Positions 12,140-23,970 of a stretch of 64,000 nucleotides of DNA are shown in pieces. Source of the DNA: Homarus americanus (lineage: Eukaryota; Arthropoda; Malacostraca; Decapoda; Nephropidae); contig NW_024744462.1 in assembly GCF_018991925.1 (NCBI RefSeq), positions 164,001 through 228,000 of the forward strand. The letters are read 5' to 3'. Made by a program: the position numbers and the translations under genes. The notes beneath the pieces were generated by a model. The model did no database searches. It saw only the letters and a list, made by a program, of their open reading frames with translations, and had not been told where the DNA came from. How positions within the stretch are numbered: the first letter of the stretch is position 1; the number at the start of each line of letters is the position of its first letter.

Positions 12140-12930
12140 ATCAAAGGGGTTACCTGGGGGAGAGTTACCTTGGGAGAGTTACCTGGGGAGAGTTACCTGT
12201 GGAGAGTTACCTGGGGAGAGTTACCTGTAGAGAGTTACCTGTGGAGAGTTACCTGGGGAGAGTTACCTGTGGAAACTGTGGAGGGTACACTGTGGAGAGT
12301 TACCTGGGAGAGTTACCTGGGAGAGTTACCTGGGGAGAGGTTGCACCGGGGGAGGATTACCTGTGGAGAGTTACCTGGGGAGGTGCCTGGGGAGGAGTTA
12401 CTGGGGAGAGTTACCTGGGGAGAGTTACACCGGGAGGCTACCTTGGGAGAGTTACCTGTGGAGAGCTACCTTGGGAGAGTTACCTGTGGAGAGTTACAGG
12501 GGAGGGATTACCTGGGGAGAGTTACCTGGGGAGAGTTCACCTGGGAGAGTTACCTGTGGAGGTACCTGGGGGAGAGTTACCTGGGGAGAGTTACCTGGGG
12601 GAGAGTTACCTGGGGGAGGTTTATGAGAGTTACCTGGGGGAGAGTGCCTGGGGAGGATTACCTGGAGATTTACCTGGGGAGGGATTACCTGTGAGTTTAC
12701 CTGTGGAGAGTTACCTGTGGAGAGTTACCTGGGGAGAGTTACCTGGGGAGAGTTACCTGTGGAGATTTACCTGGGGAGAGTTACCTGTGGAGATTTACCT
12801 GGGGAGAGTTACCTGTGGAGATTTACCTGGGGAGAGTTACCTGTGGAGAGTTACCTGGGGAGAGTTACCTGTGGAGAGCTACCTGTGGAGAGTTACCTGT
12901 GGAGATTTACCTGTGGAGAGTTACCTGTTG
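12140..12930. repeat. 15-bp minisatellite, about 50 copies
   Basis: Unit GTTACCTGGGGAGAG, alternating with GTTACCTGTGGAGAG and a TTTACCTG variant. The right third (12700-12930) is regular; the middle (12260-12660) carries many indels. Open plus-strand frames of up to 294 codons follow from the 15-bp period. Confidence 0.97.
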
Positions 12931-13177
12931 TTGTGGCTATTGCTGTCTTAATTCACGACTATAGACATCAATTATCTCCTCTGTCTCTTATTTATTGCTG
13001 TGATACTCAAGCTATGTATAAATAGACGAAGAAAATGGAAACAAAAAATAGAAGAAAATAGAAAATTGAGAGACAGAGAATTGATCTTTCTTCTGATACT
13101 TAAAGACAAAAAATAATTGAATGGCGAGAATTTTTTTGTTTCATATCGAGTTAAAATATTTCTCTGCTATCCACACT

Positions 13178-13180
<3 letters not shown>
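12931..13180. other. Unique AT-rich DNA
   Basis: Nothing recognised. Confidence 0.5.

Positions 13181-13239
<59 letters not shown>
13181..13239. repeat. (CA)n microsatellite
   Basis: Uninterrupted CA run of about 59 bp. Confidence 0.97.
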
Positions 13240-13242
<3 letters not shown>

Positions 13243-13389
13243 CAGCTGTTTAGTATAAGAGACCACAAAGTACACCTTCAGGAGAAGCCAAGGTGGTCTT
13301 CCATCTTACTCTAATAACATGACAGGAATGACAGCTGAGTAGATAGAGACTTGGGTAATATTGGTGTTTGTGTTGGGTCAGAGGGTGTC

Positions 13390-13680
13390 AGCTGGCGAGT
13401 ATGAGGGAACAGCTGGTTAGTATAAGGGTACAGCTGCTTAGTATGAGAGAATGAGGGGAGCCACCTGCCTAGTGTGAGGAGGGCCACCTGTCTAGTGTGA
13501 GGGAGGGGCCACCTGTCTAGAGTGTAGAGGAGGGCCACCTGTCTAGTGTGAGGAGGGCCACCTGTCTAGTGTGAGGAGGGCCACCTGTCTAGTGTGAGGA
13601 GGGCCACCTATCTAGTATGACAGACCGCCTGCGTAGTATGACAAACCACGTGCCTACTATAAGAGACCACCTGACTGTTA
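13390..13680. repeat. About 23-bp minisatellite
   Basis: Unit GAGGAGGGCCACCTGTCTAG plus a few bases, cleanest at 13470-13615. Flanking copies diverge to CAGCTGGTTAGTATGAG and ACCACGTGCCTA variants. Confidence 0.9.
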
Positions 13681-13681
13681 T

Positions 13682-13683
<2 letters not shown>

Positions 13684-13738
<55 letters not shown>
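13684..13738. repeat. (GA)n microsatellite
   Basis: GA run of about 55 bp. Confidence 0.97.
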
Positions 13739-13740
<2 letters not shown>

Positions 13741-14004
13741 TGCCTTGAGGGGGAGATCTCTTTCTTCCTCCTACCAACCAAACCCTCTGATCCTCTCACC
13801 TGTAGAGCCTCCAACAGGTCACCCTTGAGCCTCGTCTCTTGATCTGTTGTCTCCCTTTGATCCTCCCTTAATCCTCGTCCTTTACACGTGATCCCTCTCC
13901 TCCCCCTGACCTCCCCCTGGCTTCCCCTGTTAACCTGCTCACTCTTCCCCTATACATGTATTGAAAAGTTACCTGGGTCGATGTCAAGGTATTCTGTGTA
14001 AAAG

Positions 14005-14009
14005 AACAA

Positions 14010-14052
<43 letters not shown>

Positions 14053-14135
14053 GAATAAATAATGAAAAGTAATTAATGTAATAATAATAATAACAATAAC
14101 AACAACAACAACAATAGTAATAATAATAATAAACA
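14005..14135. repeat. (AAAT)n then AAT/AAC runs
   Basis: Tetranucleotide AAAT repeat to about 14052, followed by AAT and AAC trinucleotides. Confidence 0.93.
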
Positions 14136-14305
14136 AAGCCCACGTTTATAATTAACATAATTTCACCTAACATGTACCCTCACGGTCGTGGCTATCAGAG
14201 AAACATTACTTCTTTAAGTCTTATCCTATTACAACATGGATACCGGTGTGAGTCAGGGCCTCGAGCATGATGTGGATCCCCTGATAACCCGAGTCATTAG
14301 TACAG

Positions 14306-14308
<3 letters not shown>

Positions 14309-14343
<35 letters not shown>

Positions 14344-14394
14344 ACTGACGGACAACACACCTGTCTCCTCTACCACTGGGTTCCTGAATCTCAA

Positions 14395-14432
<38 letters not shown>
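14309..14432. repeat. Inverted (GA)n and (CT)n pair
   Basis: About 32 bp of GA and about 34 bp of CT separated by about 58 bp of unique sequence; complementary arms. Confidence 0.93.
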
Positions 14433-14810
<378 letters not shown>

Positions 14811-14939
14811 ACCTCGATCTACACAATGGTGGGCCGAACCAAGCTAATGTCCCCAATTAAGAATGTATACCTGTGATATCTAATTAACCTGGCCTGATGA
14901 CGACATGATGACCCTCCCTGGACAGGTACTGGGCCTACC

Positions 14940-15890
14940 TGTCACTCATCTTCCCTCCCCATCTCCCTTGCCTGTTTGTCTTCCCCTCCTCTCCCCTCCT
15001 TGCCCTCCCCTCTTGTGTGATGGGAAGAGGGGAGGGGAGGAGAGGTAAGAGGCGATGAAGGGGAGGTAAGAGTGAGGAGAGGGAAGGAAGGAAAGGAAAT
15101 AGTGAACAGGGAAGAAAGAGGAATGGTGGTAAGGGGAAGGAGGGGATATACATTATCTCCCCAGCCCTTTATTCCTCCCTTCTCCTTCCTTGACTTCCCC
15201 CTTCCTCGACTCCCCTCCCCTCCTCTTTCCTTGACTCCTCCCCTTCCCCCCCTTAGTCTTTCCCCTTAGCCAATTTCTCCCCCCTAACTCTAACTAGTAC
15301 CCCTCCTCTCTATCACCCCTACTCTCTCCATATACACCCTTCTTCTCTCCCTCTTCTCTCGCTCTCCTCCTTCATCTCTCTCTCCATCTACTCCATTTCC
15401 CCCCTCCCTGCCTTCCTTCCTTCCTTCCGTCTTTCCTTCCTTCTTCTTCTTCCTTTCTCTCCTCCTAATTCCTCCCCCCCTCCCTCTCTTCCTCTACTTC
15501 CTTCCCCTACCTCCTTCTCCTCCTCTTCTCCCATACTCTTTGCCCCTCGCCCCCTTCCCTCTACCTCCTCCCCCTCTCCTCCTACCACATTCTCTCTCTC
15601 TTCTTCCCTCCTACTTCCCTTCTACGCTTACCTCCTTCTTTCTTCCTTACCTCCTTCATCCTTCCCTACATCCTTCCTTCCCCTATCTCCTTCCTCCTCC
15701 CCTACCTCTTTTCTCCTCCCTTACTTCCTTCCTCCCCCACCCCTCCCCCCTCCCCTCCCCCCTCTCCCCCTCCCCCATACACCACCTCCCCACACACTCC
15801 CCCTCCCCAACACACCCCCTCCCCTTACACCCCTCCTTCTACACCCCTCCTCTACCCCCTTCCTCCCTCCCCTCACCAGGACCCCCCCCT
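14940..15890. repeat. Pyrimidine-rich block
   Basis: C/T-rich from about 15160 to 15890 (TTCC, CTCC, CCCCT words), preceded by a short purine patch at 15020-15150. Confidence 0.85.
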
Positions 15891-16004
15891 AACGCGGTCA
15901 GCTTCACCCTCCTGTAAACGCCATTATGGGGGCGTTCGGTACAACACCTGGTGACTGTTAGCCGCCCAGGTGGATTAATTGGTGGCTCTAATTGGCTAGT
16001 TGGA

Positions 16005-16256
16005 CGACAGGGGGATGGGGAGGGAGGGAAGGGGATAAAAAGGGGCAGGAGAAGGAAGAGAGAGTGGAAGGAAGATAAAAAGAGGGGTATAGCAGGAAGG
16101 GGAAGAGGAGATGGGAAGTGGATAGGAATGGGGTGGAAAAAATGATGATTAGGTGTAAGGGTGAAGGGGAGATGAAAGGGAGGGGGGAAGGGAGGGAGAG
16201 GAGAGGGAGGGAAATGGAAAAAGTATATGGAGATGGAGGAAAGAAGGAGAAGGTAG

Positions 16257-16319
<63 letters not shown>

Positions 16320-16560
16320 GAAAAGAAATGCAAGAACGAGGAGGAACAGAAGGAGTAGAGGAAAATAGAGAAAGCAGTAATAAAATAAGGAAGGGGAGAT
16401 GTAAGCACGCCAGAGAAGGAAAGAGCGTGAAGAAGGGTTGGGTTATGGTGGGGGAGGGAGGAGGATGTGGGAGGAATGGGGGAAGGAGGAAGAATGAGGG
16501 AAGGAGGATGTGGGAAAGAATGAGGCAAGGAATATAAAACAGGAGGAAGAGAAGCTACAA
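16005..16560. repeat. Purine-rich block with (GA)n
   Basis: G/A-rich on the plus strand, with a (GA)n run at 16261-16315. The transition from the pyrimidine block occupies about 115 bp (15891-16004) of unique sequence. Confidence 0.88.
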
Positions 16561-18083
16561 AGTTAAAGTTGTCGAAATTAATATCTATGTTATCTCTCTC
16601 TCTCATTACTTACCAAGAGACATATGAACAAAGTGAACAGTACTCATGAACAAACAGAACAGTACTCATGAACAAACAGAACAGTACTCATTAGTTACAA
16701 TTTTCCTATGTAAATATAACTGATAACAATGATAATTTTCTGCATTAGTCAGCTCAATGATCACCACCTTTCCTCACCGACTTACTGATAATGATGTTTT
16801 GTTTACCATATGTGAGGGTGTACTGTGTTATGCTGCCAGACGTATGATAAGCCTTACACTAACACAAGTCAGAGTAATTCATAAGATCTCTTACTTAAAA
16901 TGTAATTTATAATAACCTCATTAACATAAATTAATTACCTTACAAAAATTTAACCTAATCTAACCTAACCTAATATTGACATCTATAATCACATTCCATT
17001 ATAGATAAACACAATGGAACAATCATACCAGTTATACACAAAAACATATAATAATACCCAAAATAATTCTTCTATTAAAACAAAATAAATGAAATGAAAA
17101 AAAAGTATAAATGGATAAAAAAATAAGAGGAATATCTGATACCTATTGATACCTATAACACCGGAGGCTTAATCCCACTTACTGCCACCAATTGTCATAA
17201 ACTGGGTGAATCCTGACGAAGGCTGATCATTTCCCTATTTATGGCTTGATGTACCTGTGGAAGGTCCCTTTATGGCTGGTTCCTCCATGATAAGGGGGAG
17301 ACTTACTCTAAACCAATTACCTATAGTGAGTCTTTACGTCCTGTGGCCTTTATTTTTTTTCATTGTTTTTAGCTGATGTTGATCTGTTTCTCTGAGGACT
17401 GTTGTAGGGTAATTAAAAGAGGGAATTTTAGCTTGTTTTAACTGAATTGAGCTAACCTAACCTAACCTAACCTAACCCAACCCAAATATATTTAACTTAA
17501 CATTATCTAACAATTGAATCCTAGTGAGATTATCCTCGCAATTAACTTAACAGAGGAATGGGATTTTGTTTATTTTTTATTTGTTTGTTCAATGGGATTT
17601 TTTTTAATGTTATTTATTCATTAATTCTTCGTTTCTTTTTCTTAATTGTGTGGGATTTTGTTCACTGCTATACCTATCCAGTGACTATTATTTGTTCGGA
17701 TGGATATTTACCCCAGTGGTACTTATATCCGGTGTGGATTTTGTTTGTAAGTGGTGTAAGGGATATGATGAGGTGGGATTTTGTATGCCGGGGCTCGGTG
17801 CCAGTGATTTTTTTTCCAAGAAGATTTTATTCAGTGGAAGTTTCTGTTCTACGCAGATTTTGTTATATTTCGTGTTATTTTATCTGATGGGGCTTTAGTC
17901 CAATAGTTTAGTCCAAATTGGTGGTTTTGTCAGGTGGGGATTTTGTCAATACATCGAGGAGAGGGAGGAGTGGGGTTGAGTCCTCCTCCTTCAGGGACTG
18001 TAGGACAGGACTCCCAGCACGACACCATCAGTACCACGCAGGGGACACGAGCCTTGTTTATTGAGGAGTCAGGCGAGGGTGTC

Positions 18084-18088
<5 letters not shown>
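16561..18088. other. Unique AT-rich DNA with CCTAA clusters
   Basis: A 22-bp phrase (ATGAACAAACAGAACAGTAC) repeats about three times at 16625-16690. CCTAA/CCTAACC words occur at 16950-16975 and 17449-17485. 17560-17900 is T-rich with GGGATTTTGTT recurrences. No gene recognised. Confidence 0.5.

Positions 18089-18150
<62 letters not shown>
18089..18150. repeat. (CT)n microsatellite
   Basis: CT run of about 62 bp. Confidence 0.97.
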
Positions 18151-18156
<6 letters not shown>

Positions 18157-18251
18157 GTGACTGTGGTGTCATGACTTGTGTGTTTTTATCTAAGAGTCGT
18201 CAGTCTGTCTGTGCATCTGTCATTTTCACTGATCATAGGTTACTGTGAAAT

Positions 18252-18255
<4 letters not shown>

Positions 18256-18328
<73 letters not shown>
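18256..18328. repeat. (CA)n microsatellite
   Basis: CA run of about 73 bp. Confidence 0.97.
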
Positions 18329-18331
<3 letters not shown>

Positions 18332-18832
18332 GAGTTGGTATATAGCCGGCCAAGAGACAGACAAATAGAACAGATCCGGCTCCAGCAGAACAAGAGGTCC
18401 ATCCGGTCTTAAGTCTCGCTAAGCATACGCAATTTGCCACCACAATATCATACATTATCCGGCATTGTCAGGATGAAGTGTAATTTGGTCTCTTTTTATA
18501 AATATCATAGCGACTTATCGAGATGGAGTAGAATATGTTCGTCTCTTTTTTTATTTATTTTTTATAATTCTTACTCGTCATGTAAAATTCTCATGATGGA
18601 GTAGAAGTGAGAATTTTTTGTACAGTATATATTATTCGTCATGCAGAATTCTTACGAGTACTGTTTCAATTCTTGTTAAATGTTGTTGTTCTTCGTCATG
18701 CAGAATTCTACACTACAGTATACGGAAAACTTTTTGGCATGAACACAGATCATTTTGTTGCTTAAAGTGTGTGTACCTTGTTGTGTGTACATAGGTGATA
18801 AAGGTGTTTCTGTTTTCTCTCTATCTTTATGT
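18329..18832. other. Unique sequence with a degenerate CGTCATGCAGAATTC repeat
   Basis: The phrase TCGTCATG(C/T)A(G/A)AATTCT recurs at about 18573, 18639 and 18693 in otherwise unique DNA. Confidence 0.5.
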
Positions 18833-18892
18833 ATGTATGTATGTATGTATGTATGTATGTATGTATGTATGTATGTGTGTATGTATGTATGT

Positions 18893-18943
<51 letters not shown>

Positions 18944-19015
18944 CGGTTTATTAGTAGAGTTGCAGCTATGGATGTATGTATGTATGTATGTAGATATGTC
19001 TGTATGTATGTTTAT
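18833..19015. repeat. (TATG)n and (TAA)n microsatellites
   Basis: TATG run at about 18833-18892, TAA run at about 18895-18941, then a short second TATG patch at 18970-19000. The TAA run is followed by AAACGGTTTATTAGTAGAG, resembling the sequence beside the LINE-linked TAA run at 28341. Confidence 0.93.
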
Positions 19016-19070
19016 GTGTGTTTGTGTGTATGTCTTCTTTACCCTCTTCTTTGTATTCTTCCTCCTCTTC

Positions 19071-19071
19071 C

Positions 19072-19111
<40 letters not shown>

Positions 19112-19125
19112 CCTCCTCCTCCTCC

Positions 19126-19189
<64 letters not shown>

Positions 19190-19420
19190 CCTCCTCCTCC
19201 TCCTCCTCCTCTCATCATCACATCATCCTCTCATCATCATCATCATCATCTCTCCATCCATCATCCATCCTCTCCATCATCCTCTCCTCCTCTCCCCTCC
19301 TCTCCTCCTCCTCCTCCTCTCCTCTCCTCCTCTCCTCATCATCATCCATCATCCTCCTCTCCTCTCATCCTCCTCCTCCTCCTCCTCCTCCTCCTCCTCC
19401 TCCTCCCTCTCATCATCATC
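19071..19420. repeat. (ATC)n/(TCC)n compound array
   Basis: Alternating blocks of TCA and TCC trinucleotides over about 350 bp. Poly-His, poly-Ser and poly-Met frames are artefacts. Confidence 0.96.
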
Positions 19421-20105
19421 TTCATCATTTATCTATCTGCTCATCCCCAAACCTCATTCTTTAACCTTTACCCTTACACCTGACCTTACTTACTTTACCT
19501 ATCCGTGACCTTAACCATCTGACCTATCCGTGACCTTAACCATCTGACCTCACCTAATTACTTAAACCTCATCTCTAAACACGAACTTATACTTCACCTA
19601 ATTACAATCTAACTTAATTACTTAATTACTTACTTACAACCTGACCTCCAATCACCTCACACCGATCACGAACTCACCTATTTATCACCTGTATGTAATC
19701 TCAGGTTAATTGCTTTCACCACCTCCATCTCACGGGTTAATTAACATTTATCATTACCTGGTGACTCCAACGCCATGTTAGCTCAATCGACACGAGCTGT
19801 TAAACTTCACGCCAAATTTAACATCAAGTGAATTAACTTAGTGGGCGTGGTGGGCGTGGTGGGCGTGGTGGGAGGAGGAGGAGGAGGCAAAGGTTAATAA
19901 TTTATGGGAATGGGAAGACGTGATAAACCGAGGAGAAAGTTAATTTTGTGTTATGTTGTGGAATGATGATTTCGATAAGATTTGGTTAATGGATATGGCG
20001 TGAGTTTGGACAGAGAGAGAGAGAATAATTATTGTTAGTTTGTAATTCAGATACCCGTCAACCACAAGTAGATTAAATGTAGACTACGATTATAGGTTAC
20101 AGGTA
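19421..20105. other. Unique sequence with short repeats
   Basis: A 25-bp phrase starting ACCTATCCGTGACCTTAACC is duplicated at 19496-19550. GGGCGTGGT repeats about four times at 19851-19870. From 20040 degenerate TACAGGTAGACT words lead into the duplicated block. Confidence 0.5.
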
Positions 20106-20530
20106 GACTACTACAAGTAAACTACAGGTATACTACAAGAAGATTACAGGTAGTTTACAGTTAGACTTTATCTACAAATATACCTTATGTAAACTACAGG
20201 TAAATTTTCGCGTATCGGGGTACAATATCGGGGGCTGAAGGGCAGTATCGGGGGACTGAAGGCCACTGTTGAACCCCTTAAACAAGTTATCGGGAGGAAA
20301 CCCTCAAACACCTCCATCGGTGAAGCGAGACGCCGCCGTCATCGAGGCCTCCGGTATCGGTAGAATGGACAGGACCCCGAAACAAGAGCCATTACAAGCG
20401 GATCGTCGTCACAGCCAGCAGCGGGCTCTGTTATCATCACCGTGTCGCCGATTTATGGGGGTAAATGACGCGCTGCAGCACACTTTATGAGGGGAACCTG
20501 AGCGCCTCTTGCGGCCACATGATGAAACAC
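20106..20530. repeat. 425-bp tandem duplication, copy 1
   Basis: Complex, partly GC-rich sequence repeated exactly at 20538-20962. It contains TACAGGTAAACT-like words, two GTATCGGGG-CTGAAGG units, and a CpG-rich core with CGATTTATGGG and CACTTTATGAGG words that resemble posterior-Hox/Cdx-type sites (TTTATG). A 73-codon open frame (20269-20490) has no recognisable domain. Confidence 0.97.
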
Positions 20531-20537
20531 GCGGGCT

Positions 20538-20962
20538 GACTACTACAAGTAAACTACAGGTATACTACAAGAAGATTACAGGTAGTTTACAGTTAGACTT
20601 TATCTACAAATATACCTTATGTAAACTACAGGTAAATTTTCGCGTATCGGGGTACAATATCGGGGGCTGAAGGGCAGTATCGGGGGACTGAAGGCCACTG
20701 TTGAACCCCTTAAACAAGTTATCGGGAGGAAACCCTCAAACACCTCCATCGGTGAAGCGAGACGCCGCCGTCATCGAGGCCTCCGGTATCGGTAGAATGG
20801 ACAGGACCCCGAAACAAGAGCCATTACAAGCGGATCGTCGTCACAGCCAGCAGCGGGCTCTGTTATCATCACCGTGTCGCCGATTTATGGGGGTAAATGA
20901 CGCGCTGCAGCACACTTTATGAGGGGAACCTGAGCGCCTCTTGCGGCCACATGATGAAACAC
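20538..20962. repeat. 425-bp tandem duplication, copy 2
   Basis: Read base by base, it is identical to 20106-20530. Seven bases (GCGGGCT, 20531-20537) separate the copies. Copy 2 continues into CTTTTATGGCGGG, which copy 1 lacks, so copy 2 adjoins the original right flank. Confidence 0.97.
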
Positions 20963-21069
20963 TTTTATGGCGGGAAACTCCAGACACACAACCACGACCC
21001 GAAGAGAAAGAGAGACCCTCCAATTCCCCCCCTCCCCCCCCACACCTCTTCTTGATGGAAATATTAAAG

Positions 21070-21170
21070 CTCGACTTTTTGGTTACCGCTCGTCTGAAGG
21101 GTGCGATTCAGACCGTTAACCCAGCTATTACGGGAGACCAAACGGAGCCTGTCTTTCCTCCTCCGGCTAG
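21070..21170 (+). CDS. Candidate small exon (unconfirmed)
   Basis: An open 101-nt stretch is preceded by a C/T-rich tract and an AG (ATATTAAAG) and ends at CGGCTAG|GTGAGAG, a near-consensus donor. The peptide begins LDFLVTARLKGAIQ and ends EPVFPPPAR. The AG lies about 20 bp past the pyrimidine tract. The sequence is complex, CpG-containing and unlike the surrounding microsatellites. It could equally be a conserved regulatory element read on either strand, and the family is unrecognised. Confidence 0.25.
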
Positions 21171-21180
21171 GTGAGAGAGA

Positions 21181-21714
21181 GAGAGAGAGAACACTCACTT
21201 TCACTCATCTCATCTCATATCATATCATATCATCCGGTTTTATGTCATTTTCCCCAGTAGTTGAATAAATAAAAAACTACTATTTAATATATATTTCTCC
21301 ATAATTACTGACCGAAACGTATAAATGAAAACGAATTCCGCTGAAAAAAAAAAACCTTCGATGACCAATAACACTCAACGATATTCTTAAAGGAACGTAA
21401 AATAAAAAAAAACATTAAAAACCAAAACAACGAATAAAACTAAAAATAAACGAGTAGCAACACCACCAACATCAGATTTGAGTGACACTAAAATTAACTA
21501 CCACAAAGACCCGACCACATTACTGTTCGATCACAAGGTTTGGATGTAATACGAGGGTGGAGCTTCATTATGTGCCATTACGGAGTATAAGTGTCGCCCT
21601 GGGGAACACCAATCCTCTCACTTATACTGGAGCAGATACGCGGGAGGAGGAGGAGGGAAGGATAGAAAGGGGGGGAGGAATAGGGTTTAGATAGGGATAT
21701 ATACCCCTTTTCTT
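21181..21714. other. Unique A-rich sequence
   Basis: CATAT repeats near 21210-21230, then A-rich unique DNA; no gene recognised. Confidence 0.5.
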
Positions 21715-21761
<47 letters not shown>

Positions 21762-22200
21762 TTTTTCCTCCATCTCCCTCCCTTTTCCTTCCTCCCTTTG
21801 GATTAACTTATCACTATTTTTCTCCCTTAAACAAAAGCTGATGGAGGGAGAGATTGATACTTAAGGGAGACTAATATTCTACCTTCTCCCCCATAGTCTT
21901 CCCTCTTTCCTATCCATCCTCTGTATTCTTTTTCCTTCCTATTTTTCTCCTCTTTCCTCTACGTCTTTTCCTTCTACGTCCTGTTCTCCCTTTTCTAATT
22001 TCCCAATCCACCTTCTTTCCTAGGCCTCCTTCTCCCTTTTCTTCCTTCCCCTTTTCTCCTTCACCAATCCACCTCCATCCAAATCTTCCCCCTTTTTTCT
22101 TCTTACCTCCCCTAATCCACATCCTTACTATGTCCCCCTTTCGCCCCCTCCCTCCTGTCCCTTCCCCTCCCCTTCCCCCTCTCCCTTTCCCCTGGGTTTT
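21715..22200. repeat. (CT)n and pyrimidine-rich tract
   Basis: Perfect (CT)n at 21715-21758, followed by TTCC/CTCC-rich DNA to about 22200. Confidence 0.9.
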
Positions 22201-22299
22201 ATGTAGAGATTCGCTCACCTTTACGACTGCCGCCATGTAATAAAGGAAATTCTATATACTGTAATTATCATATGTATATTCCAACTAGTTGCGGTAAGA

Positions 22300-22800
22300 G
22301 GGGTGATATGGCGGTTCTCTAGAGGTTCTCTAATGTTCTCTGGTGACTTTTTGTGGTTTTCTAGTGATTATCGCGGTTCTGTCATGTTCTTTGGTTCTCT
22401 AAAGGTTCTGTAATGATCTCTGGTTCTCTAGTGGTTCTCTAAAGGTTCTGTAATGATCTCTGGTTCTCTAGTGGTTCTCTAAAGGTTCTGTAGTGATCTC
22501 TGGTTCTCTAGTGGTTCTCTAAAGGATCTGTAATGCTCTCTGGTTCTCTAAAGGTTCAATAATGTTATCGGGTTGTCTAGTGGTTCTCTAAAGGTTCTAT
22601 AATATTCTCTGGTTCTCTAATATTTGTTCTCTATCTCTATTTGGTTCTCTAGTTCTTAGTTAGTTCTTTAGTGGTTCTCCAGGTTTATTTAATGGTTTTC
22701 TATGATTTTTTGGGGGGCAATGGTTCTGTCTCTATTGCGGTTCTCTAATTTTATCTGGTTCTTGAGAGGTTCTGTATTGGTTCTATTCTTCCCACTACTA
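22300..22800. repeat. Degenerate GGTTCTCTA repeat
   Basis: Higher-order array of GGTTCTCTA, GGTTCTGTAATG and ATCTCT words. The clearest 40-bp higher-order unit repeats at 22388-22520, with decayed copies on both sides. Confidence 0.88.
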
Positions 22801-22849
22801 AAAGTCTACCTCTAGTGGTTCTGTGTTGACATCGTTCTGTCTGTTTGAT

Positions 22850-23070
22850 TATCTGTGGTTCTAGAGGCGATTATCCATGGTTCTATGAGTAATTATCCAT
22901 GGTTCTGTGAGTAATTATCCATGGTTCTGTGAGTAATTATCCATGGTTCTGTGAGTAATTATCCATGGTTCTATGGGCAATTATCCATGGTTCTATGAGT
23001 AATTATCCATGGCTCTGTGAATAATTATCCATGGTTCTGTGAGTAATTATCCATGGTTCTATTTGCATCT
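22850..23070. repeat. 22-bp minisatellite, about 9 copies
   Basis: Unit core AATTATCCATGGTTCTGTGA; each copy carries an NcoI-type CCATGG palindrome. It directly follows the GGTTCTCTA array and shares GGTTCT with it. Confidence 0.95.
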
Positions 23071-23155
23071 CTCCTTGGCTCTCTCTGTGGTTCGTCTCCA
23101 TACACACCAACATACTCGAGTGGGTATGTAGTATGCTTGAGGGTGGTGATGTCAG

Positions 23156-23158
<3 letters not shown>

Positions 23159-23206
<48 letters not shown>
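23159..23206. repeat. (CA)n microsatellite
   Basis: CA run of about 48 bp. Confidence 0.96.
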
Positions 23207-23209
<3 letters not shown>

Positions 23210-23659
23210 CACTTACTGTGCGTGTTGAAGCGTGACTCATTATTGAACCTGATATTAATAAAAAAAATTATATATGTCAATTATAAACATCTAGCTATGT
23301 CATGTTGCAGTATTAATAATGATGTTATAATTATAGTCATGATAACAACAATGATAATAGCGATAATGATTTTTTAATGATAATGATAATAATAATAATA
23401 CTTAAGGATCTTAGATTAATGTGAAGGAATTTAAGGCAAAAATTCATAGATATTATTGAAGATATTATGATACAAATTAGTGTGTGTTGAGGTACTGAAA
23501 TTAGATACCTGTATTATGTAACACCTGAAGTAATTACATAATCAGTACTGTATTATGTAATGGCAAAATAATGGTGATAGTTGGAGAGATGTTATTAGAA
23601 TTTTGTGCTTAGGAGTTGCAGATTGTAATAACAGGTGATTAAATAAACCCGGATGTTAC
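23207..23659. other. Unique AT-rich sequence
   Basis: Short ATGATAATA repeats near 23340-23400; no gene. Confidence 0.5.
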
Positions 23660-23970
23660 AGTTAGGTTAGGTTTTGGTTAGGTTTAGGTTAGGTTAGGTT
23701 AGGTTAGGTTAGGTTAGGTTAGGTTAGGTTAGGATGGGGTTGGGGGTTGGGTTGGGTTAGGTTAGGTTAGGTTAGGGTTGGGTTGGGTTGGGTTGAGCTC
23801 AGTTGGGTAGGTTATATTTGACTGGGATAGGTTAGGTTAGGTTTGGTTAGGTTAGGTTAGGGTTAGGTTAGTTCAGTAGAGTTAGATTAGGATTGGTTTG
23901 ATTTGGAGAGGTTCAGATAGGACAGATTCGGTGAGGTTAGGTTAGGTTAGGTTAGGTTAGGTTTGCTCTT
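23660..23970 (+). repeat. Interstitial TTAGG (telomere-like) cluster
   Basis: Perfect GGTTA runs at about 23684-23732, 23757-23775 and 23935-23963, interspersed with GGGTTG and GGTTTGGTTA variants. TTAGG is the ancestral arthropod telomere repeat. Its internal position and degeneracy argue against a chromosome end. Confidence 0.9.

Noticed and set aside
12067..12951. 294-codon frame over the 15-bp array
   Set aside because: The frame follows from a period divisible by three; two other frames are also partly open.
16954..17485. CCTAA clusters as evidence of a chromosome end
   Set aside because: Only a few units each, in opposite orientations at different sites, with ordinary sequence on both sides.
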